A program made the position numbers and the translations under genes. A stretch of 64,000 nt of DNA from an uncultured Anaerolineales bacterium (lineage in GTDB: Bacteria; Chloroflexota; Anaerolineae; Anaerolineales; UBA6663): contig CALFZO010000021.1 of NCBI GenBank assembly GCA_937952305.1, positions 39,215 through 103,214 of the forward strand. The letters run 5' to 3'. The notes beneath the pieces were generated by a model. That model saw only the letters and a list, made by a program, of their open reading frames with translations. It did not search any database and was not told the origin of the DNA. The number at the start of each line of letters is the position of its first letter. Positions within the stretch are counted from its first letter, which is position 1. Positions 8,862 through 16,841 of the stretch are shown in pieces.

Positions 8862-9743
8862 CTAGATCGTTGCGGCGGGTGCCGGCGGCCGGTCAATGTG
8901 CCGGAGCAACAGGACGGCCATCACCAGGTTGACCGCGGTCAGGACCAGAAACGGGATCAGGATGGCCGGGCTGTCCGGCACGCCCGCCAACGCCATGTTG
9001 ACGCCCATCGCGCTCACCGCCAGCGCCATCGTCAGGCCCTTTAGGCTGGCCACCGAGGCCAGCAGATAGCCCCAGGCGGATCGGCGCAGTAGCAGGACGC
9101 CAGCCAGGATCGCCAGCGGCACGATCAGGCTCAGGTCCAGCGTCTGGATGACCAAGGTGGTGGTGTTCTCCAGGGCCGGGGTTCCGCCTTGCAGCAGCGG
9201 CGGGAGGATGCGGCCCAGCCAGGCCAGGCCCAAAAAGCCGCCCACCGCGAAGAGCGTGCCCGCGATCCAGGCGCGCGGCAGGCGCGGGCTGAAGTGTTCC
9301 GGCAACGTCTTCAGGTCGATGGCCAGCAGGCTCAGGATGAAAGCGTATAGGCTCAGGGCGAAGGCGGCCACGTACACCAGGAACAAGGCGTTGTAGGCCG
9401 CCAGCGTGGCCATCGACAGGTAGGTGTACAGGCAGAAGCCCAGCGTGCCGCTCAACAGCAGTTGGCCGCGCAGGGAGCCACGCAAGGCTAGCCGGGCCGA
9501 GACGGCCAGCAGCGGCAGGCCTACGACCAGCGTGATCAGGTCGTTGCCCTGCATCTGGGCCGCACTGCTCACGGTGTCGTAGAAGTACAGGCCGTGGCCG
9601 TTGAGCATGACCGTCTCGCCGCGATGGTTCGTGTACGGGTACGGCTCGCCTGACGTCTGATAGAAGAGGCCGGCGGCCGCGGCGACGAGCGCCAGGCCAA
9701 AGATCAGAGGGATGAGCCAGCGGAGTGTAGTCTGGTATTTCAT
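8862..9743 (-). CDS. Conserved multi-pass membrane protein (copy 1 of a paralogous pair)
   Basis: A 293-residue protein with a first helix at 9-28 (WLIPLIFGLALVAAAAGLFY), an outside loop of about 45 residues containing YTNHRGETVMLNGHGLYFYD, and then about seven more helices. It has no catalytic motif I can recognise. The protein at 13002-13892 has the same length, the same first helix and outer loop (TLRGATVQIYGQGLYRYDSYF), and matching intervals such as RGSLRG, so the two are paralogues. Both stand immediately upstream of a CPBP protease gene, which suggests a functional pair. Function unknown. Confidence 0.85.
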   Translation of the reverse strand: MKYQTTLRWLIPLIFGLALVAAAAGLFYQTSGEPYPYTNHRGETVMLNGHGLYFYDTVSSAAQMQGNDLITLVVGLPLLAVSARLALRGSLRGQLLLSGTLGFCLYTYLSMATLAAYNALFLVYVAAFALSLYAFILSLLAIDLKTLPEHFSPRLPRAWIAGTLFAVGGFLGLAWLGRILPPLLQGGTPALENTTTLVIQTLDLSLIVPLAILAGVLLLRRSAWGYLLASVASLKGLTMALAVSAMGVNMALAGVPDSPAILIPFLVLTAVNLVMAVLLLRHIDRPPAPAATI

Positions 9744-9772
9744 GGGGTTTGCCTGTTGGGTCGGCCGCCGGA

Positions 9773-11068
9773 TCAGTGCGGGTATGTCTGCGGCAGAACC
9801 GTGTTCACCACCACGTCGATGAAATGTCCTCGGTTGTCGCCGTTAAGCCCGTGCCCGCCTTCCAGCCAGATCAGTTCGTTGTGCGGCGCCTGCAACGTGT
9901 TGTGGTAGGCCTCCACCAGCGACGCCATGGCGTTGACGTCGTCCCGGCCAACGAAGAAGTAGATGGGCACCTCCAGCCGCGGCGCCTGGACCGCGAAGTC
10001 CAGGTCCTTGAGCTGGGGGTAGACCACCTGGAAGGACTCGATCAGGCCGCGCGTGTGGTTGATCTTGTCGATCAGGCCATACTCCGGTGCCAGGAAGGGC
10101 ACGATCGGGACGACCAGCGTGTAGCGCGGGGCGTCCATGTAATCGTTCAAGACGTCGAGATAGGCGACGTACTTATCCAGCATGCCCGGCCCGGCGTACG
10201 GGGGCGGGCCGTTGCGGCGCAGCCCTTCGGCGGCGGCGGTCTCGCCGCGCTCAGTCAAATACTGCAGCGCCAGCTCGTAGCCCAGGAGGTCGTTCTCGGT
10301 GGTGTTCACCATCTGGGCGTTGCCCAGGTAGGCGTGGTACAGCTCGGGGTAGCGTTGCACCAGCCAGACCCCCAGGATGCTCGTCCACGAGGTGCCATAC
10401 ACGTAGATCTTGTCCTCGTGGAAACGCTCGCGCAACAGCTGGGTCAGGGCGTGCGCGTCTTCCACAAAGCGCTCTGGCGTGAGGGTGTCCAGCGGCACGG
10501 CGTTGTAGGATTTTCCGGTGCCGGGCTCGTCCCAGCTCACCACCACGAAATGTTCCTCCAACGGCTCGAAGAGCGTGCGGGTGGCGAAGCCGCCGCCGCC
10601 GGGGCCGCCCATCCCCAGGTTCAGCAGCACCGGGTTATCCACGTCCTGGCCGCGGAGCGTGATCCACTGCTCGCTGCCGTTGAGCGTGACCTTCTCCAGG
10701 ACCGCGATGCTGTTTCCCAGCGGCTGGCCCTGGTCATCCGTGATCGGCGGGGTGCCGGCGTAGGCCTGCGAGGCAAAGACGGCCAGCGCCAGGACGACGA
10801 CCGATCCGGCCAGGGGTCCCGCCACGGCCAAAGGCGCCCGCTTGAGCCAGACCAACGCGGCGACCAGCGCCGCCTCGGCCAGGGCCAGCGTGATCCAGAC
10901 TGGGGCCGGCACCAGCGTGGTGAGCGGCAGCACGGCCACCCCTAGCACCGTGAGGGCCAGCGTCAGCACCACCAGGCTCCGCAGCAGCGCCGCGCCGACC
11001 GCGCGCGCTATCTGAGTGAGGGAGGGCAGGGTGCGGGTTCGGGCCAGGGGAGCAAGCGGAGGGCGCAT
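9773..11068 (-). CDS. Membrane-anchored alpha/beta hydrolase
   Basis: A 431-residue protein. Residues 20-105 hold three or four membrane helices. The alpha/beta hydrolase domain follows from about 130 to 425. Its oxyanion-hole region MGGPGGGG and SWDEPGTGKSY resemble proline iminopeptidase-type enzymes. The nucleophile elbow reads VYGTSWTSILG, so Ser is present but the second Gly of G-x-S-x-G is replaced by Thr. The acid is probably in FVGRDDVN and the His in LEGGHGLNG. The hydrolase domain would follow the membrane segment, probably on the outer face. The substrate is unknown. It lies 27 bases from the SRPBCC gene and 29 bases from the next membrane gene, inside the operon. ATG at 11068 with AAGG upstream. 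Confidence 0.87.
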   Translation of the reverse strand: MRPPLAPLARTRTLPSLTQIARAVGAALLRSLVVLTLALTVLGVAVLPLTTLVPAPVWITLALAEAALVAALVWLKRAPLAVAGPLAGSVVVLALAVFASQAYAGTPPITDDQGQPLGNSIAVLEKVTLNGSEQWITLRGQDVDNPVLLNLGMGGPGGGGFATRTLFEPLEEHFVVVSWDEPGTGKSYNAVPLDTLTPERFVEDAHALTQLLRERFHEDKIYVYGTSWTSILGVWLVQRYPELYHAYLGNAQMVNTTENDLLGYELALQYLTERGETAAAEGLRRNGPPPYAGPGMLDKYVAYLDVLNDYMDAPRYTLVVPIVPFLAPEYGLIDKINHTRGLIESFQVVYPQLKDLDFAVQAPRLEVPIYFFVGRDDVNAMASLVEAYHNTLQAPHNELIWLEGGHGLNGDNRGHFIDVVVNTVLPQTYPH

Positions 11069-11095
11069 GCCAGACTTGCCTTTCTTGCAGAGTGG

Positions 11096-12016
11096 CTACG
11101 ATGTCAGGCGAGCGCCGCTGCGTTCGCCCTCAGTTCCGGGGGTCGCCTGGGGCCGCGTCCGGGGCAGCCAGCCCTGGCTCGCGGCCAAGCCCGCCAGCAG
11201 GCCCAAGTCCAACAGGGCGCGCAGCCAGAGCGGCGGATACAGGAAGGTCAACGCCAGCAGGACGAGGACGGCGGCCAGGCCCACGGCCAGTGGGCCGCGC
11301 CAGTCCGGGCGCGTGACGAAGCGCACGGCCGCGCTCGCGCCGATGAGGAAGGCGGCCAACCAGGCCGCGATTTCGAAGGCGGTGACGAACACGGACGACC
11401 CCACCCCCTCGGCGCGGCTCTTGACGGTGTCCAGGGCCTTTTGCTCCATCACCCCATCCGGGATCTCCAGGATCGCCAGCGCGAAGGCCGGCATGGCGGA
11501 CCCGCTGAAGCTCTCGCGGATGATCAGGCGCGTGCGCGCGGCCTCCACCGGGACGAGCCCGAGCGTGAACGTCCACATCGGCTGGCCGGCCTCATCCAGG
11601 GACTGCCAACTCAGCCAGCGGTTGGGCTCCAACACGCTGACCGTGCTGACGCAAAAGCCGCGCGCCATGCAGATCGGGTCGCCCACGGCCAGGTCTTGGT
11701 GCTCGGGCAAGATCCGGTCGGCGGTGTGGATGTCAAAGCCGAACAGGTTCTCCAGCCAGTCGTAGCTGTACCAGCCGCCGCGCCCCTGGCCCCACTGGAC
11801 GAGCCAGGGCCAGATCTGCTCCGGCGCCGCGTTGATGGTGATGGCGCGCGTCCAGCGCCGCCCGTCCAGATCGCCGGGCATGGCCTGCGCCACCTCGGCG
11901 TCGGTCGCGCCCCAGCGCAGGTACGCGGGCCGGATCGCCAGGTAGCCCAGGGCCAGGACGCCGAGCACGGCGCCGAGGCCGGCCAGAACCCGTTGGATTT
12001 TTGTCCGTGATGTCAT
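11096..12016 (-). CDS. SRPBCC-fold (START/Bet v1-like) membrane protein
   Basis: A 306-residue protein with one N-terminal helix (residues 9-28), a soluble SRPBCC-type domain at about 50-210, and two or three helices at the C-terminus. The phrase TRAITINAAPEQIWPWLVQW is the typical opening of polyketide cyclase/SRPBCC domains, which bind hydrophobic ligands in a deep cavity. YSYDWLENLFG and RLIIRESFSG fit the rest of the fold. AAGGAG lies 8 bases before the ATG at 12016. Between a CPBP gene and an alpha/beta hydrolase gene, it could bind a lipid-like substrate, but that is inference. Confidence 0.85.
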   Translation of the reverse strand: MTSRTKIQRVLAGLGAVLGVLALGYLAIRPAYLRWGATDAEVAQAMPGDLDGRRWTRAITINAAPEQIWPWLVQWGQGRGGWYSYDWLENLFGFDIHTADRILPEHQDLAVGDPICMARGFCVSTVSVLEPNRWLSWQSLDEAGQPMWTFTLGLVPVEAARTRLIIRESFSGSAMPAFALAILEIPDGVMEQKALDTVKSRAEGVGSSVFVTAFEIAAWLAAFLIGASAAVRFVTRPDWRGPLAVGLAAVLVLLALTFLYPPLWLRALLDLGLLAGLAASQGWLPRTRPQATPGTEGERSGARLTS

Positions 12017-12042
12017 TGTCTATGCTCCTTGCTCATCCAGCG

Positions 12043-13005
12043 TCACTTCAACAGCGCCAGCGCGATGAAGGTGAAGATGGCGATGTCACTCAAGAAATGG
12101 ATCCACCACGTCCAGAAGAACCCGCGCGTCTCAACCATGCCCTTGCCCAGGATCCAGCCCATGAAGATCGAGGCGATCCCGCCGGCCAGGCCGCCCGGCG
12201 TCCCAAAATAGTGCGCGATCCCGAAGAAATAAGCCGCCATCCACAGCGCCGCCCGGCTCCCGGCGACTGGTTCAAGCGTGGCCAGCATCGGCGAGCGGTA
12301 GATGATTTCCTCGTTGAAGGCATTCAAAGCGGCGTAGAACAGGATGGAGGGCAGGACCGGCAGAACCTTGGCGAACAGGGCGGCGTCTGGCCGTAGGCTG
12401 AGGTACTGCAGGCCGGCCAGGGCCGCGGCGATATACAGGCTCCACTGCAGGCCAAAGTTCGGCCAGGGGTCGGGCTTGGGGAAACCGAGCAGCGGCGCCG
12501 GCTCGATGGGCGCGCGCAGGTGGCCGCGCACCAGGAAGAAAGCGCGCCGCCGATATCCCAGGACCAATAACAGCGCGATCATGGCCAGCGCCACCGCCAG
12601 CTTGCCGGTCTGTTCGGCCTGCATCCGGGCGTCAAAGACCGTTTGGCCGAAGACGGCCTGCAGGGCCGGCAGGTTGAAGTCCACGCGCACGCGCAACTCG
12701 TTGAGGCCGAAGAAGGCGAACAAGACCAGGCCGAAAGGGCGCAAGGGGCGCAGCGGCCGCCATATCAAGCTGGCCCCAATCAGGGCCAGCAGCAAGCCCA
12801 GCTTGGCAAAGGCCATCCAGGCCGCGCCGCTGCCCGTCAACGCCACCCAGGCGATGTCCGGCAGTGTGCTGACCACCAGCGTAATGGCCCAGGCCGCCAG
12901 GGTCAGCCGGCGATCCCCGAGCGGGATCGGATAAGGATTGACGGCGGCGTGCGCGCCGCCCGTCTCGGTTGGCAGCGTCTGAGGCTGGGTGGTCATATCC
13001 GTCAT
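12043..13005 (-). CDS. CPBP-family intramembrane protease
   Basis: A 320-residue protein with eight or nine membrane helices. CPBP motif 1 is NEEIIYRSPMLA (Glu-Glu and Arg present), motif 2 is AAYFFGIAHYFG, and motif 3 is WTWWIHFLSDIA with His but Asp instead of Asn. The ATG at 13005 overlaps the TGA of the preceding gene (ATGA), so the two are translationally coupled; a second ATG at 12996 is possible. As at 7921-9743, a paralogous membrane protein gene stands just upstream. Role unknown. Confidence 0.9.
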   Translation of the reverse strand: MTDMTTQPQTLPTETGGAHAAVNPYPIPLGDRRLTLAAWAITLVVSTLPDIAWVALTGSGAAWMAFAKLGLLLALIGASLIWRPLRPLRPFGLVLFAFFGLNELRVRVDFNLPALQAVFGQTVFDARMQAEQTGKLAVALAMIALLLVLGYRRRAFFLVRGHLRAPIEPAPLLGFPKPDPWPNFGLQWSLYIAAALAGLQYLSLRPDAALFAKVLPVLPSILFYAALNAFNEEIIYRSPMLATLEPVAGSRAALWMAAYFFGIAHYFGTPGGLAGGIASIFMGWILGKGMVETRGFFWTWWIHFLSDIAIFTFIALALLK

Positions 13006-13892
13006 CCCCAAAGCGCCGGCGCCTCTTCCCTGAGGCTGCGGAAGAAAGCAATGGCCAGGCCGATGGCGAAGGCGCCCATCACGACCCAGGAGCCGATCAT
13101 GCCGATGTAGACGCCGACCGGGAACGTGATCCCGGCCAGAGTCTGCGCGACGGTCTGAGCGATCACGACCAGGCCGATGAGCGTGCACAGGACGAGCAGC
13201 GGCGCAGCCAGCAGATAGCCCAGGGGTTCGCGCCGCAGCACGGCCAGGCCGGCCAGGATGACCACCGGGGCGATGATGGCGATGTCGAAAGCATGGGTGA
13301 ACAGGGTGGTGTCGGCGCCCAGGTTGGCCGGCGTCCGGCCGTCCAGCACGGGACCGATCAACTCACTGGCCCAAATCGAGAAGACACCTGCGCCGGCCAC
13401 GATCAGGAAGGCCGCCAGCCCCCGGCGCGGCAGGCGCGGGGAGAGCCGTGCCGCCAAACCAGTTGAGTCGATCGCGGTCAGCGCGGAGATAAAGGCGAAG
13501 AAGCTGACCGAGAACAGGGCGACATAGACCGGGAACAGACGGTTGAAAGCGGCTGAGAAGGCCAGCGACGCACCGTAGTACAGGAAGAAGCTGAGGACAC
13601 CGGCAAGGATCAGCCCGCCGCGCAGCGAGCCGCGCCGGTAGGACCGGAACGCCAGCCCCAATAGGGGCAGACCCGCGCCGAGCGCCACTGCGTCGGTCCC
13701 GCGGAAGATCGGGGCCTTGAAGTACGAATCGTACCGGTACAGGCCTTGCCCGTAAATCTGCACGGTCGCGCCGCGCAGCGTCGTGAAGGGGAAGGGGGCG
13801 CCGGTCTGCCAGAACAATCCCGCGCCGGCCGTGATCAGGGTCAGGGCGGCGATCGCCGGGACAAGCCAGTTGAGAGCGGACCGCTGTTTCAT
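13002..13892 (-). CDS. Conserved multi-pass membrane protein (copy 2 of a paralogous pair)
   Basis: A 296-residue membrane protein with about eight helices, a paralogue of the one at 8862-9743. The shared layout is a first helix ending in AGLFWQTG, an outer loop with TLRGATVQIYGQGLYRYD, then GAGLPLLGLAFRSYRRGSLRGG and a helix-rich remainder. No known enzymatic motif. AGGAG lies 9 bases upstream of the ATG at 13892. Its stop codon overlaps the start of a CPBP protease gene, so equal amounts of both proteins are likely. Function unknown. Confidence 0.85.
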   Translation of the reverse strand: MKQRSALNWLVPAIAALTLITAGAGLFWQTGAPFPFTTLRGATVQIYGQGLYRYDSYFKAPIFRGTDAVALGAGLPLLGLAFRSYRRGSLRGGLILAGVLSFFLYYGASLAFSAAFNRLFPVYVALFSVSFFAFISALTAIDSTGLAARLSPRLPRRGLAAFLIVAGAGVFSIWASELIGPVLDGRTPANLGADTTLFTHAFDIAIIAPVVILAGLAVLRREPLGYLLAAPLLVLCTLIGLVVIAQTVAQTLAGITFPVGVYIGMIGSWVVMGAFAIGLAIAFFRSLREEAPALWG

Positions 13893-13902
13893 CCCTAGGC
13901 TC

Positions 13903-14538
13903 CTAGGCCAGCACCGTCTGCGCCCAGGTGCGGATAGCGGACCAGTCGCGCTTGTCCGCGTCCTGCGCCTTTATCGCCTGGCTGATCATGCGGTCCAGGA
14001 TCGACATCTTGGCCAGTTCCAGCTTGCCGGCGAAGAAGACCTCGGATTGGGGGGTCAGGAACTGGTGAACCCCGTCCAGGTACGCAGCGCGCAGCTGGCG
14101 GCTCTCGGGCTCGTCACCAGTGTGCAGCATATGGACGGTGAAGAAGGCGGTCGGCTTCTGCTGCAGCGCCGCCGCGTTCTGCTCCACGAACCGGACGGCC
14201 TCCGGCAGCCACTGGCCCATGCGGATGGCGCTGCCCACAATGACGGCCCGGTAGCCGTCTAACGCCTTGACCGTGCCGGCCAGGCGGACGTCCACCGCCA
14301 GGCCGCGCCGGGTGAGTTCGTCGGCGATGGCCCGCGCCACCTCGCCCGTGGACCCGCACTTGCTGGCGTACGTGATCAGGATTCTGTCGGTCATGGCGTT
14401 GTCTCCGGTGCTTTCATAGAAATCGAGCGCAGGTGGTTGGGCAGCCAGGTAGCTCAGGCCGCTGCAGGCCACTACCGTGCCACCCAGGCCCAGACCGGCG
14501 GCCTGAAGGAACTTGCGGCGGGTCATGGCAGTCTTCAT
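13903..14538 (-). CDS. Tat-signal flavodoxin-fold protein (HemG-like)
   Basis: A 211-residue protein. The N-terminus MTRRKFLQAAGLGLGG is a twin-arginine signal, ending in a possible lipobox (VVAC). The flavodoxin domain follows from about residue 50. The FMN-phosphate loop is ITYASKCGSTGEVA, then VIVGSAIRMGQWLPEAVRFV and FFTVHML, the order seen in menaquinone-dependent protoporphyrinogen oxidase HemG and related flavodoxins. An internal ATG at 14394 (MTDRILITYA) would give a cytoplasmic form without the signal. I choose 14538 because GGGAG lies 9 bases upstream. It is the first gene after a terminator, so it probably opens the ten-gene operon. HemG function in haem synthesis is only a family-level suggestion. 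Confidence 0.82.
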   Translation of the reverse strand: MKTAMTRRKFLQAAGLGLGGTVVACSGLSYLAAQPPALDFYESTGDNAMTDRILITYASKCGSTGEVARAIADELTRRGLAVDVRLAGTVKALDGYRAVIVGSAIRMGQWLPEAVRFVEQNAAALQQKPTAFFTVHMLHTGDEPESRQLRAAYLDGVHQFLTPQSEVFFAGKLELAKMSILDRMISQAIKAQDADKRDWSAIRTWAQTVLA

Positions 14539-14575
14539 CGGAATGTCTCCCACGGGCTTCACTATAGGCGGCGGG

Positions 14576-14608
14576 AAACGAAAACTCCCCCGGCCGCGGG
14601 GGAGTTTT
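14576..14608 (-). terminator. Intrinsic terminator after the transglutaminase-like gene
   Basis: An 11-bp perfect stem (14581-14591 with 14598-14608) around a 6-base GGCCGC loop. On the minus strand it reads into TTTTCGTTTC. It lies 55 bases past the stop at 14664 and 38 bases before the flavodoxin start. It is a near copy of the terminator at 3319-3347. Confidence 0.85.
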
Positions 14609-14663
14609 AGCCTGGCCGGTCGGCCAGGGGCGAAAGGCGGAGACGGGCGGGCGCCCGGCGGGC

Positions 14664-15566
14664 TCAGACCGGCAGCCGGTCGCGCAGTTCGGGGAGCGGC
14701 ACGCTCGCGACACCCTGGGCCGTGTAGCTGCGGATGACGTCCGGCACGCGCAGGCCGGCGTTGTTCTGGTACAGCGCGCGCACCTGGTCGAAGTCGGGCA
14801 CATCGCCGGCGGTCAGTTCGGCGACTTCGTCGAGCAGCGCCAGGTCGGCGGCGGTGAGGTCCTCGTCGCGGGCGTCGGCCAGGCCCCAGCCGTCCCAGGG
14901 CAGAAGCTCGACCTTGTTGAGCGCGGCCACGTCGCGAACCAGGTCGCCGCGCACGAACCACAGCCCCTTCAGGTCGGCGATGCCGAAGGCGTTCGGGTCG
15001 GCCTGGCCGGACCGGCAGGCCTGCCAGGCCTGGCCGCCGACGACGAACTGGTCGCGCGGCACGTCCAGCGGGTCAAACCCGATCGACAGCGCCTGGCGCT
15101 GCAGCTCGTCCAGTTGCGCATCCACCAGCACCCAGCGCGCCTCGCCGGAGTGCCAGTATTCACAGACCCAATGGTCTTCGAAGTGGCCGGGGATGAAGTA
15201 GCGGCCGAACCCGCAGCGGGCGCGGGCCGGCACACCCTGCTGGCGCAGCAACGCGGTGAGCAGCACGGTGAAATCGCGGCAGTTGCCCACCAGGCGGGCT
15301 TCTGGCGGCCGAGCCTCGCTCAGAGGGCGTGGGTCCAACGCCAACAGCCGATCGATCTTGGCGGCCACAGACCGGATCTGGACCTCGGCCTGGCGCGCCT
15401 CGGGCAGCCGCACGCCGTAGCGCTCGGCCCAGAAGATGTGCAGCTGCAGGCCTTGCACGGTCCGGCACAGGTCGGCCAGGTCAGTCGGCGCCGCCTCCAG
15501 CCGGTCGGCGTGCCGGCCGGGGTTGGTCATGGGGCTGTGGGCGGTGAAGTAGGCCAGGTTAGACAT
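14664..15566 (-). CDS. Transglutaminase-like domain protein
   Basis: A 300-residue protein with the papain-like transglutaminase core. The catalytic Cys is in GNCRDFTVLLTALLRQQGVPAR, the His in GHFEDHWVCEYWH and the Asp in WVLVDAQLDE, about residues 95-170. These enzymes cleave or form amide bonds, and many bacterial ones act as peptidases. An N-terminal helical part of about 90 residues and a C-terminal region of about 130 residues of unknown role flank the core. No signal peptide, so it is probably cytoplasmic. ATG 15566 is preferred, with AGAGG 9 bases upstream; GTG at 15572 is possible. It is followed by a strong terminator. Confidence 0.86.
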   Translation of the reverse strand: MSNLAYFTAHSPMTNPGRHADRLEAAPTDLADLCRTVQGLQLHIFWAERYGVRLPEARQAEVQIRSVAAKIDRLLALDPRPLSEARPPEARLVGNCRDFTVLLTALLRQQGVPARARCGFGRYFIPGHFEDHWVCEYWHSGEARWVLVDAQLDELQRQALSIGFDPLDVPRDQFVVGGQAWQACRSGQADPNAFGIADLKGLWFVRGDLVRDVAALNKVELLPWDGWGLADARDEDLTAADLALLDEVAELTAGDVPDFDQVRALYQNNAGLRVPDVIRSYTAQGVASVPLPELRDRLPV

Positions 15567-15629
15567 AGACACGCACCTCTTGGACGGGGACTTTACCCCT
15601 GTCAGGATTGTAACCCTGAAGCGCTTCCC

Positions 15630-16841
15630 TCAGGCGCGCTCCAGCAGCGTCTGCAAGGATTCGACCTCGGTCTGCCAGGCGTGGATATGCCGCAGGTAGT
15701 CCTCGAGTCTGGCCGCATTCTTTTCATAGCCGCGCGCCAGGTCGGCCAGGTGGGCGTAGTAGCCGGCAAGTTTGTCCAGGGGCGGGCGCAGCGCGGGCAG
15801 GGCGCCGGCCTGCAAGCCGGCCTCCAACTGTTGCAGGGCGCTCAGCCACTCCTCGACCGGCCTCCCGGCCACCTTCTTGAAGTCACGGACCACCCACAGC
15901 CGCTCGAAGAGCGGGCGCTGCTGCCAGCCCGCCGCTTGGTCGGCCAGCGTCTGGCGGACGGCGCGGCACAGGTTCTGCGCCTGGCGGGCCGTATCGGCTG
16001 CGAGCGTCGGCTGGCCCGCCTCGGCCGCGCCGCCATAACCCGGGCAGGCCGCGCGCAACGCCTGCATCGACGAGATCTCCTGCCCGCGAAACTTCTCGGC
16101 CAGGGCGATGGCGGCCGCGAATCCGGCGCCGGCCTCCTCCGCGGACAAAACCGCGGCTTGGTTCATCTCGAAGAACTCGGCCACCGTCAACCCCATCAAC
16201 GGCGCCAGGCGCTCCACCGCGGTCTGCGCGGTCTGGGTGGGCACCAGCCCCGGGCCGATGGCGAAGGCGGCCACGCCGGTGCCTTCCAACTCGGCGTCGA
16301 GCGTCTCCGCCAGGTGCACCTGCGCGGCCTTGAACGTCTCATAAGCGCCCAGGTAGGCCGTGCCCGCGGAGGACACGCACACAAAGGTCCCGTGCTGGCG
16401 TCCGAGCATGCCCGGCAGGAAGGCGCGCGCCAGCAGCACCGGCCCGCGCAGGTTGACCCGGTAGCTGGCGTCCCACTTCTCGATCGGCACTTCCTTGACC
16501 GCGCCCAGCACGGCTACCGTGGCGTTGTTGAGGACGATGTCGACCTTGCCGAAGCGCCGGACCACGGCCTGGGCCAGCGCCTCCACGCTGTGCTCATCGC
16601 CGATGTCGGTTGGCACGCAGACCACGCGCTCCAGGCCGAACTCCGCCGCCAGGGCGCGCTCGGCCTCCGGACCGGTCTGTGGGTTGACCTCAGCCAGGAC
16701 GACGTTGGCGCCCAGCCACAGCAGCGACCGGGCCGCCTCATAACCGATGCCGCCGCCGGCCCCGCTGATTACGGCCGTCTCGCCGCGCAGGCGGTTGGGT
16801 GCCAGGCCGAGCTGGCTGATAACCAGTTGTCTGTCAGTCAT
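15630..16841 (-). CDS. Short-chain dehydrogenase/reductase with C-terminal helical extension
   Basis: A 403-residue protein. Residues 18-275 form the SDR Rossmann domain: cofactor loop GAGGGIG, NNATV in place of NNAG, and active-site SS...Y-E-T-F-K (Ser, Tyr and Lys in order). Acidic VLAEVN after strand 2 suggests NAD rather than NADP, as inference. The remaining 130 residues are charged and helix-rich, with no recognised domain; ordinary SDRs end near residue 260. The ATG overlaps the stop of the upstream serine hydrolase gene (ATGA), so the two are coupled. The substrate is unknown. Confidence 0.88.
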   Translation of the reverse strand: MTDRQLVISQLGLAPNRLRGETAVISGAGGGIGYEAARSLLWLGANVVLAEVNPQTGPEAERALAAEFGLERVVCVPTDIGDEHSVEALAQAVVRRFGKVDIVLNNATVAVLGAVKEVPIEKWDASYRVNLRGPVLLARAFLPGMLGRQHGTFVCVSSAGTAYLGAYETFKAAQVHLAETLDAELEGTGVAAFAIGPGLVPTQTAQTAVERLAPLMGLTVAEFFEMNQAAVLSAEEAGAGFAAAIALAEKFRGQEISSMQALRAACPGYGGAAEAGQPTLAADTARQAQNLCRAVRQTLADQAAGWQQRPLFERLWVVRDFKKVAGRPVEEWLSALQQLEAGLQAGALPALRPPLDKLAGYYAHLADLARGYEKNAARLEDYLRHIHAWQTEVESLQTLLERA

